The notes under the pieces: model-generated
What the model was told of the DNA's origin: nothing
The model's input: the letters and a program-made list of their open reading frames with translations, nothing else
Databases searched by the model: none
Part shown: positions 42,696 through 50,151 of the stretch, piece by piece
How positions within the stretch are numbered: the first letter of the stretch is position 1
Layout: the number at the start of each line of letters is the position of its first letter
NCBI GenBank assembly: GCA_002701845.1
Contig: NZXG01000038.1
Location: 183,770 to 247,769 of the forward strand
Source of the DNA: Pseudomonadales bacterium
GTDB lineage: Bacteria; Pseudomonadota; Gammaproteobacteria; Pseudomonadales; Ketobacteraceae
DNA: 64,000 nt
Direction of reading: 5' to 3'
Position numbers and translations under genes: made by a program

Positions 42696-44678
42696 TTATT
42701 CCGCACTGATGATGACATCCAGGGCACCGCTGTTGTCGCCCATAAAGGCCGCGGCGTCATTGGACAGGAAATACAGGGGCCCATCCCACACCGCGGTAAA
42801 ACTGAACTCCGGCCCCACGTAGAATGCCGGTCGGGTTTTACCGATTTTGGCGATCAGCCCGCCATGGGAAAACCCGGGCACCGTCTGGCCACCGCCGTCC
42901 CAGCACAACGGGGTGTAGATTCCCTGGCCACTGGCATCGGAGGGGTTGCACATGCCCCCCATGCGCCATTGGCCGCTGGCCTGGATCCGATACTGCCTGC
43001 CCCGCTTCACCTGAACCCCGCTACTGAACCACTGTTTACTGGCCGCCGGCACCTGGACGGTTCTGCGACCCACCAGGGGTCTGGGAACCGGGTAATCTTT
43101 GAAACCAAAGACATCATCCTTGGGGGCCTGACGGCGGTCGAACTCCGCCTGCGAGGCCTCCATACGCAGGGCTTCCTGGCGCAGGGCTTCCTGGCGCAGG
43201 GCTTCCTGGCGCAGGGCTTCCTGGCGCAGGGCTTCCTGGCGCAGGGCCTCCTGGCGCAGGGCCTCCTGGCGCAGGGCCTCCTGGCGCAGGGCCTCCTGGC
43301 GCTCAGCTTCGCGACGGGCTTCGGCCTCGCGGGCGGCGACCTGCTGGCGGGCCCGCTCTTCCGCCGCCTTTTGCGCCTGCAGCGCCTGCTGCAATTGGGC
43401 CAGCCGGGCCTGTTCCGCTTCCAGTTCCTGTTGCAGACGTTCTTCTTCCCGCTGCTGAAGAGCCAGTTCCGCCTCGCTTTGGGGGTCAGCCTCTGACACC
43501 ACCGCCACCGGTTGCGCCCCGGAGGGTGGGTCCGGCACCAGATTCGGGTTAACGGTGCCGGCGCCCGGCGGGTTCGGTTCCAGGGCGGTCGCCGGCGGGT
43601 CGGCCTGATAGCGGCTCCAGCCCAGCAACCCCAGGCCGGTAGCCACCACCAGCCCGGCCAAAGCCAGCAGCACCCATGGCCGGCGCCCTGTTGCGGCCCG
43701 GCGGCCGGCCGGATCCTGTCCCGCCATTGTGGACGCCACCACCCAGGTACGCTCATTGTCCTGCAGTTCCGCCCGCCATTGCCCAATGCTCTGGGGCCGG
43801 GCCGCTGGCCGAAACTGCAGGGCATGATTCACGGCCTGCAACAGGGCCGGGGAATAACCGGGGTGATTGGCTGCCTGCAGCGGCGGCAACGCATCCGGCA
43901 GATCGTCCAGCAGGGCCCGGCTGCGGGTTACCGCATCCACCGGGTTCACCCCGCTGATGGCACGGAACACTGTTGCCCCCAGGCTGTAGATATCAGTCCA
44001 GGGCCCCTGCTCTTCCCCTTTGGAATGGTATTGTTCAAACGGGGCATAACCCGGTGACACCATGGTGGTCATGGTGCGGCTGTCCCCCTCCAGGGCCTGG
44101 CGGGCCGAGCCGAAGTCAATCAGCACCGGGCTGCCATCGTCCCGCAGGTAGATATTGTCGGGTTTGATATCGCGGTGGATAAAGTGCTGCTGATGCACCT
44201 GTTCCAGGCCATCCAGAATGGGCAGCAACAATGCCATTACCTGCGCTTCGCTGAGGGTACCCTGTTGGTTAAGCAGGGCTTTCAGGCTCTGACCCTGCTC
44301 GTAGGCCATCACCATGTAAGCGGTGTTGTTGTCCTCGAACACCGTGTGCACCCGCACGATATTGGGGTGCTCAAACCGGGACAGCACCCGGGCCTCCTCA
44401 ATAAAGCGGGTCAGTCCCCAGCGGTAAATATCGGCGTGTTCGGGAGCTGCCGGGTGCACGCTGCCATCGGGGTCGCGGCTGGCAAATTCACCGGGTAAAA
44501 ATTCCTTGATCGCCACCGACCGGTCCAGATTGGTATCCCGCGCCAGGTAGGTGATGCCGAAACCGCCCTTCCCCAATACCGACTCAATGGCATACCAGTG
44601 AATCCGGGTGCCCGGAGGCAGCGCCAGGCGATGTTGAACTGAATTCAAAAGCGTATTCTCCGCTGGGCTTTCAACCAC
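42696..44678 (-). CDS. Transmembrane Ser/Thr kinase with QEALR repeats and a lectin-like ectodomain
   Basis: A 660-residue protein. The N-terminal kinase domain is intact: VLGKGGFGITYLA (34-46), Lys58 in AIKE, HRDIKPDN (168-175), DFGSAR (188-193) and GYAPFEQY, a form used by bacterial kinases of the PpkA/Stk1 kind. A transmembrane helix (about 331-352) leads to a periplasmic coiled coil with nine QEALR repeats (about 460-505). The C-terminal 120 residues (VQVPAASKQWFSSGVQVKRGRQ, SASGQW-like, YFLSND, DNSGALDVIIS) resemble the PA-IL/LecA galactose-lectin fold. It starts at GTG 44678. It could sense a sugar or glycan and signal inward; that is inference. Confidence 0.83.
   Translation of the reverse strand: MVESPAENTLLNSVQHRLALPPGTRIHWYAIESVLGKGGFGITYLARDTNLDRSVAIKEFLPGEFASRDPDGSVHPAAPEHADIYRWGLTRFIEEARVLSRFEHPNIVRVHTVFEDNNTAYMVMAYEQGQSLKALLNQQGTLSEAQVMALLLPILDGLEQVHQQHFIHRDIKPDNIYLRDDGSPVLIDFGSARQALEGDSRTMTTMVSPGYAPFEQYHSKGEEQGPWTDIYSLGATVFRAISGVNPVDAVTRSRALLDDLPDALPPLQAANHPGYSPALLQAVNHALQFRPAARPQSIGQWRAELQDNERTWVVASTMAGQDPAGRRAATGRRPWVLLALAGLVVATGLGLLGWSRYQADPPATALEPNPPGAGTVNPNLVPDPPSGAQPVAVVSEADPQSEAELALQQREEERLQQELEAEQARLAQLQQALQAQKAAEERARQQVAAREAEARREAERQEALRQEALRQEALRQEALRQEALRQEALRQEALRQEALRQEALRMEASQAEFDRRQAPKDDVFGFKDYPVPRPLVGRRTVQVPAASKQWFSSGVQVKRGRQYRIQASGQWRMGGMCNPSDASGQGIYTPLCWDGGGQTVPGFSHGGLIAKIGKTRPAFYVGPEFSFTAVWDGPLYFLSNDAAAFMGDNSGALDVIISAE
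43165..43299. repeat. 15-bp tandem repeat, nine units, in frame
   Basis: Nine perfect-length units of CGCAGGGCYTCCTGG; the first five carry GCTTCC and the last four GCCTCC. On the minus strand they encode nine QEALR pentapeptides of the kinase coiled coil. The block structure points to stepwise slippage. Confidence 0.95.
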
Positions 44679-44718
44679 CAGCGGGAATCATAGCAGAAAG
44701 CGTAACGGGAGCCCCGTC

Positions 44719-45261
44719 TCAGACCGCGGCGGGCCAGATCCCCCGGTTAACGCGATTGATAAGGTACAGCATGGCGGGCAGGCCCAGGGCCCAGATCACA
44801 CCGATCAGCGCCAGCGCCGGCCACAAACCGGGGCCGAAGCCGAAGCCGGCCACCAGGTTGGACGCCGTGAAATATGCCATGGGCCCACCCACCAGAGAGC
44901 AGGCGGCCAGTAAGAGGTAACGATCCGTAATCCAGCGCAGCGAGCAGTAAAACAGGGTGGCGAACGCGGGCCAGAGCAGCCACATGGGCCCGGGGGGCAG
45001 CCAGCCCAGGGGTTGCTGTACCGACGCCGGCAGGTGGATCAGCCCCGCATTCAACAGCACTGTGTCAATGACCGGCCCCAATGCCGACGCCAGGGCAATG
45101 GCCACCGCGTCCCGTCGCCAGTGGTCGCTGGCCAGCAGATGCCAGATCACCACCGGCGCCACCGCCGCCGGCCCCCACCACCAGCGCTCCGGCGCCCCCA
45201 GGCTGAGGACACAGGCGAACCAGGCCAGATTGTAGAGTACAAAATTCAGTATTTTGACCAC
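44719..45261 (-). CDS. DUF2878 membrane protein
   Basis: A 180-residue inner-membrane protein with about five or six hydrophobic segments and conserved Trp/Pro residues (NLAWFACVLSLGAPERWWWGP, GWLPPGPMWLLWPAFATLF), fitting DUF2878. Start GTG 45261 has GGAG 7 bases upstream. It is not clearly linked to the kinase gene 40 bp downstream. Function unknown. Confidence 0.72.
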   Translation of the reverse strand: MVKILNFVLYNLAWFACVLSLGAPERWWWGPAAVAPVVIWHLLASDHWRRDAVAIALASALGPVIDTVLLNAGLIHLPASVQQPLGWLPPGPMWLLWPAFATLFYCSLRWITDRYLLLAACSLVGGPMAYFTASNLVAGFGFGPGLWPALALIGVIWALGLPAMLYLINRVNRGIWPAAV

Positions 45262-45407
45262 CGGGGCACTCCATTTTCAGTGTCGTGGATTAACAGCTAC
45301 ACCTCCTTGAGGCCGGGAGCAAGATTGTCCAGAATTCGTTGTGGTTCCCACCCCGGAGTGCGTATAATCCCGCCTCTTTTCATTGTGCCCCTTCCGAAGG
45401 CTGTTTC

Positions 45408-47189
45408 ATGTCCGATTCCGACCCCGCCACTGGCTTCAGCGCCCTGGGCCTGCCCGACTTTTTGCTGCAGACCCTGAGCGAATTAGGCTACGAAGCCCCC
45501 TCCCCCATCCAGGCCGCCAGCATCCCCCTGTTTCTCACCGGCGCGGATCTGATCGGCCAGGCCCAGACCGGCACCGGCAAAACCGCCGCCTTCGCCCTGC
45601 CGATTCTGGCCCGGCTGGAGCAACCCCAGGGGCCGCCACAGGCCCTGGTGCTGACCCCCACCCGGGAGTTGGCGATTCAGGTGGCGGAGGCGTTTCAGCG
45701 TTATGCAAGGCACCTGCAAGGGTTCCGCATCGCACCCATTTACGGTGGCCAGGATTTCCGGCCTCAGCTCAAGCTGCTGAAACAGGGGGTCCAGGTGGTG
45801 GTGGGCACCCCGGGACGGCTGCTGGATCATCTGCAGCGGGGCAGCCTGGATCTGAGCGCGGTGCGGACTCTGGTGCTGGACGAAGCCGATGAAATGCTGC
45901 GCATGGGATTTATCGAGGATGTGGAGGCCATTCTGGGGCATTGCTCCGGGGATCAGCAAACAGCGCTGTTCTCCGCCACCATGCCCGCCCCCATCAAGCG
46001 TATTGCCGACCGCTATCTGCGGCAGCCCGAGCATGTGAAAATCGCCGCCCAGAGCGCCACCGTGGACCGTATCGAGCAGAGCTACTGGCTGGTGGACAAC
46101 CGGCAGAAACCCGAGGCTCTGCGCCGCTACCTGGAGACCCGCAGCTTTGACGCGGTGATCGTGTTCGTGCGCACCCGGGACAGCGCCAGTGAAGTGGCGG
46201 AAAAAATCAATGCCTGGGGTTACCGGGCCGAAGCCATCCACGGCGCCATCAACCAGAACCAGCGCGAGAAGACCATCAACGGCCTCAAGAAAAACCGCTT
46301 CGATGTACTGGTGGCCACGGACGTGGCGGCCCGGGGACTGGACGTGGACCGCTTCAGTCACGTGGTGAACTACGATATTCCCTACGACAGTGAATCCTAT
46401 GTCCATCGCATTGGCCGCACCGGTCGCGCCGGCCGCAGTGGCGAGGCGGTGCTGTTTATCACCCAGCGGGAAAACCGCCTGCTGAAGACCATCGAGCGCC
46501 ATATCCAGCAGAAGATACAGCGGGCGCAGATCCCCAATAACGACATGGTGCAGCAGCAGCGGATCGACCGCTTCAAGCAGCAGGTGGCAGAGCAGGTGGG
46601 CACGGGCACTTCACCGCTGATCCACTCGGTGGTGGAACAATGTTGTCACGATCTGGAAATCGAACCGGAGACCCTGGCGGCGGCGTTGATTACCATGCTG
46701 CAGGGGGAACATCCGCTGGAACCGGCGGCGGAACCGGCACCGGCCCGCACCCGGTCGGATTCCAGTAGCGGCGATGACGAGTCACCCATTGATCCCACCC
46801 CCGGCAAACTGGCGGAACATCCGGATGTGGAAATGGAGCGCTTCCGCATTGAAGTGGGCCGCAAGCAGGGGGCCAAGCCCAAGGATATCGTCGGCGCCAT
46901 CGCCAACGAAGCCGGCATCGAAAGCCCCTTTATCGGCGATATCATTCTGCGGGCCGATTACAGCACCGTGGACCTGCCGGCGGGCATGCCCAAGGAACTG
47001 TTCCATCAGATGAAAAAAATCCGGGTGCGGGGACAACCCCTGCGCATGACCCGGTTTGGCAAAGAGCCACCGCAACCGGCGGCGGCCCGTTCCGGGAAGA
47101 AGCCCCCAACCACTGCCCGCAAGCCTGGCAAGGCAGACGGGAAAGCCTCCCACCGCAAAGCAAAAGCACCCGGTAAACGCAAGCGGTAA
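45408..47189 (+). CDS. deaD: DEAD-box RNA helicase, DeaD/CsdA type
   Basis: A 593-residue helicase. AQTGTGKT (52-59), PTRELAIQV, TPGRLLDHL, LDEADEML, the SAT motif, then VATDVAARGLDV and HRIGRTGRAGR are the RNA-helicase motifs in order. A C-terminal DbpA-type RNA-binding domain (about 475-555, ERFRIEVGRKQGAKPKDIVGAIANEAGI) and a basic Lys/Arg tail follow. Such proteins help ribosome assembly and cold adaptation. The start is ATG 45408; an in-frame upstream ATG at 45339 would add a non-conserved extension. Confidence 0.92.
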   Translation: MSDSDPATGFSALGLPDFLLQTLSELGYEAPSPIQAASIPLFLTGADLIGQAQTGTGKTAAFALPILARLEQPQGPPQALVLTPTRELAIQVAEAFQRYARHLQGFRIAPIYGGQDFRPQLKLLKQGVQVVVGTPGRLLDHLQRGSLDLSAVRTLVLDEADEMLRMGFIEDVEAILGHCSGDQQTALFSATMPAPIKRIADRYLRQPEHVKIAAQSATVDRIEQSYWLVDNRQKPEALRRYLETRSFDAVIVFVRTRDSASEVAEKINAWGYRAEAIHGAINQNQREKTINGLKKNRFDVLVATDVAARGLDVDRFSHVVNYDIPYDSESYVHRIGRTGRAGRSGEAVLFITQRENRLLKTIERHIQQKIQRAQIPNNDMVQQQRIDRFKQQVAEQVGTGTSPLIHSVVEQCCHDLEIEPETLAAALITMLQGEHPLEPAAEPAPARTRSDSSSGDDESPIDPTPGKLAEHPDVEMERFRIEVGRKQGAKPKDIVGAIANEAGIESPFIGDIILRADYSTVDLPAGMPKELFHQMKKIRVRGQPLRMTRFGKEPPQPAAARSGKKPPTTARKPGKADGKASHRKAKAPGKRKR

Positions 47190-47250
47190 AGGGCCAGCCC
47201 CGCTGCGCCGGCACCGGAGCGATTGCCCGCGCTGAATTCACATGCCTATA

Positions 47251-47292
47251 ATGCATGAGAATGAATGCATGAGAATGAATGCATGAGAATGC
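47251..47292. repeat. 14-bp tandem repeat, three units
   Basis: ATGCATGAGAATGA occurs at 47251-47264 and 47265-47278, then once more with a final C at 47279-47292. It lies in the gap between the helicase and the large lipoprotein gene. Confidence 0.85.
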
Positions 47293-47381
47293 AAATAAAA
47301 GACAATGCGTGAGCGCCTGCACGCATTTCGCTGCGCGTTTTTCAAATATTTATAACAACAATAGATTCAGGGAAGATGATT

Positions 47382-49601
47382 ATGGGGGTTCCGGTCAAAC
47401 TGGCGGCCGTACTGGCCTGCATGCTGCTGCTCAGCGGCTGTCAGATAGAAATTGTTACCCTTGGGGAGGGTCAGGTCAGCGTTGTCAGTGCGAACGCAAC
47501 ACCCTGCTCCGGGACACCGCAATGTCTGGAGGGTGGTTACAACCGGCTGATCGAGCTGGAGGCAGAGCCCGCGGCGGGGTCTGTCTTTGCCGGCTGGAGT
47601 GGCGCCTGTGAAGACCTGGGTACCTGCCGGGTCAGAACCCTGGGCGCAAAAACCGTGGTGGCGGTGTTTCGTTCCACCACCGAGGGGATGATTACCCCAC
47701 TGATGGATTACACCCCGGCTTTCTTTTTCAGCGGACCCTGGCCCAGCGACCTGAAAACAAAGGCCGACGGACAGTTGGATCTCAGCGGATTTCCCTTTAC
47801 CGGTTCCCTGTTTGAAAACGCCATCCGGCGGGATTCGCAACCGCTCACCGGGTTTGCCCGCCACGATGCCATTTATCTACCGTTCGATGGCCGTCCCTAC
47901 GATTTTTGGAACAATGATCAGGGGCGGTTTCCGCAAGTCTGGCATGCGTTTCGCCGGGTCAACCTGAGCAGCGGCTCGCCCAGTCACCTGCAGACCATTC
48001 CCGTCACCGGGCAATGGCACCGCAATGACGACTTCCGCAAAGATAATCTGCTGCGGGTAGAGCCCATGGAAGGTTTTGTGCTGGACCCTGGCACCACCTA
48101 TGGCCTGATCGTGCTGGAAACGGAATACGGACCACAATACAACTCGGTGCGGCGGGGACCGGCCATGGCCGCCATCGCCGCGGGTCAGGGTTCCGCCGCG
48201 TTACAGGCCCATTGGCTGCGGATCCGGGATTACGTGGAAAACCATATGCAAGACTTCACCGCCGAGCAGGTGGCGGCCTTTACCATTTTCACCACCCGCC
48301 AACCCAGCGACAAGCCGAAGCTGGTGCGGGAATTCCTGGCCCGCCAGGACACACTGGCGGACAGCAAACGGCTGGAGAGTTTCAGACAGCTGAGCGACGA
48401 TTGTGAGCAAATGAATCAGGACCCCGCCCGAGCGGCGCTGTATGAGCTGGAACTAAGGCTGCCATTTTTCCTCCAGGGCAAACCGCCATTTCTGTTCAGT
48501 GGCGGCGGCCTGAACCTGGATGCCAACGGCAACCTGCAGGAGAGTACGCCAGACACCCTGGCCCGGGCCATCGTCTCCGTGCCCTGTGGAACGGCGGTGC
48601 CGGAGGACGGCTATCCGATCAATATCTTCGCCCTGGGCACCGGCGACCTGCTGGATGACCACGTCTCACATGACGCCATCAATCAACGCAATCATCGCGC
48701 CGTTACGGTTTATCTGGCGGCGCCCTATACCAGCGTTCGAACCTATGCCGCTGGCCTGACCGACCTGGGGTGGCTGGAGCAGTTACTGGACATCGAGACA
48801 GAGTTGCTCTATGTGGGCCTGGGGGATTTTAATCCCTTGAATTGGAACGCCATCGAGCCCCAATACCTGCAATACGGGGCAGATATGGTCCACACCTACG
48901 CCGTCAGTCGCCAATTGAGTGAGCTTTTGGCAGCCAGCGGAAATTGGGGGGAACTGCCCCGGCAGTTGCGGATCGACCCACAGCAAGTGACTTTCTCGGG
49001 GGTCAGCCTGGGGGCGCTGGCAGCCATCAATGCCGATACGCTTTTTCAACACACCCACAATGTCACGGCCATTCGCATGCCACGCCCCAATATCCAGCAT
49101 ATGAACAATATTGTGGAGGGTCTGGTGGAGGACTATATCACTGACGAAGCACTGGCCGCCATGGAATGGGTGTTGGGGATTGATTTCCCCATGGATCTGA
49201 CTGATCCCAGCCTGGGGGTATTACAGCGAATAATCGATCCCATTGATACCGCCAATCATCTGGATCAGTTGGCGAACGTCAACCTGCTGCTGGCCATGGC
49301 CCCATACAGCGATGCGCTGCACGGTGGAAAGCCCAGTTATGAATTCGCCCAAATCATTGACCGTCGGTTTGGCCTCAATCCGGTACTGAGAGAGGATGAT
49401 TTATCTGGGAACTCGTTCCCTATCGGCTCTTATAACGAGTCACCGGCTTTTCAGTTCGGCGACTCCATTTCGACGGCGCCACCGGTTAAACTGGTTCTGT
49501 ATGAATACTACGCAGTACCCACCATCGAGGGTTTTCCCTGGCTCACCAGCCAGCCGGAATTTGTCTGTACCGCAGGTTATGGTTTCTGGGGAATGTTTTA
49601 A
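47382..49601 (+). CDS. Large surface lipoprotein with GxSxG hydrolase motif
   Basis: A 739-residue predicted lipoprotein: VKLAAVLACMLLLSGC gives the lipobox near residue 18. Then a short beta repeat of the bacterial/InlB type (EAEPAAGSVFAGWSGACEDLGTCRV). The large central part starts PLMDYTPAFFFSGPWPSDL and contains TFSGVSLGALAAINADT, a GxSxG nucleophile elbow. It resembles in outline the VolA/Pla-1-type secreted lipases, but I cannot confirm the family. ATG 47382 is preferred to 47376, because GGGA is 8 bases before it. Confidence 0.6.
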   Translation: MGVPVKLAAVLACMLLLSGCQIEIVTLGEGQVSVVSANATPCSGTPQCLEGGYNRLIELEAEPAAGSVFAGWSGACEDLGTCRVRTLGAKTVVAVFRSTTEGMITPLMDYTPAFFFSGPWPSDLKTKADGQLDLSGFPFTGSLFENAIRRDSQPLTGFARHDAIYLPFDGRPYDFWNNDQGRFPQVWHAFRRVNLSSGSPSHLQTIPVTGQWHRNDDFRKDNLLRVEPMEGFVLDPGTTYGLIVLETEYGPQYNSVRRGPAMAAIAAGQGSAALQAHWLRIRDYVENHMQDFTAEQVAAFTIFTTRQPSDKPKLVREFLARQDTLADSKRLESFRQLSDDCEQMNQDPARAALYELELRLPFFLQGKPPFLFSGGGLNLDANGNLQESTPDTLARAIVSVPCGTAVPEDGYPINIFALGTGDLLDDHVSHDAINQRNHRAVTVYLAAPYTSVRTYAAGLTDLGWLEQLLDIETELLYVGLGDFNPLNWNAIEPQYLQYGADMVHTYAVSRQLSELLAASGNWGELPRQLRIDPQQVTFSGVSLGALAAINADTLFQHTHNVTAIRMPRPNIQHMNNIVEGLVEDYITDEALAAMEWVLGIDFPMDLTDPSLGVLQRIIDPIDTANHLDQLANVNLLLAMAPYSDALHGGKPSYEFAQIIDRRFGLNPVLREDDLSGNSFPIGSYNESPAFQFGDSISTAPPVKLVLYEYYAVPTIEGFPWLTSQPEFVCTAGYGFWGMF

Positions 49602-49605
49602 CTGT

Positions 49606-50151
49606 TCACCGCCAACCGGCCTGGGCTTCCGCCCGGGCCCGTTCCGCGCCCTGGGTGTCACCCTGTTGCTCCCGTACCCGGGCAATCACAATCCAGGCCT
49701 CGGCGCGGGCGGTTTGCTCCGCCCGCGACCGGGGCTGCGCCGGCAGCAGGGACACCGCCCGCTGGGCCATCTGGCCGGCGCGGCCGTACTCCGCCATGGC
49801 CAGCCGGGTTTTGGCCAGGGCCAGATACAGCGCCGGCGAGCGCGGCGCCAGACGGATGCCCCGCTCAAAGTCGTTCACCGCGGCGGCATAATCCCCCCGC
49901 TGACGCGCCTGCTCCCCCTGCTGCAGTAGCTGGTCCGCCGCCGCCACGCCAGTGCTCAGCACCGATTCGCCACTGAGCAGCTCCTCTTCGGTGGCGGGGG
50001 GCGGCCCCACCTGCAGGGCACAACCGGCCATCACCAGTAGCACCAGCGCCAATAGCAGACTGCGCAACATCATCACACTTCGCAACAGCTTCAGGCTTTG
50101 CACCATCATCAGGCTTTGCACCATCGTCAATCTTCGCAGCATGGTTTTCAC
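49606..50151 (-). CDS. TPR-containing lipoprotein
   Basis: A 181-residue protein with the lipobox LLLALVLLVMAGC, then two TPR-like units (QQGEQARQRGDYAAAVNDFERGIRLAPRSPALYLALAKTRLAMAEYGRAGQMAQRAVSLLPAQ). It overlaps the mrcB stop by GTGA (50148-50151), so it may be translationally coupled and could be an activator-like partner of PBP1b, as LpoB is in enterics; that is inference. The start is uncertain: GTG 50151, ATG 50142, or a later Met inside the 18-bp repeat region. Confidence 0.7.
   Translation of the reverse strand: MKTMLRRLTMVQSLMMVQSLKLLRSVMMLRSLLLALVLLVMAGCALQVGPPPATEEELLSGESVLSTGVAAADQLLQQGEQARQRGDYAAAVNDFERGIRLAPRSPALYLALAKTRLAMAEYGRAGQMAQRAVSLLPAQPRSRAEQTARAEAWIVIARVREQQGDTQGAERARAEAQAGWR
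50092..50127. repeat. 18-bp tandem duplication at the start of the TPR lipoprotein
   Basis: CAGGCTTTGCACCATCAT (50092-50109) is followed by a copy ending CGT (50110-50127). On the minus strand they encode MVQSLM-like and MVQSLK-like repeats near the N terminus. Confidence 0.8.
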
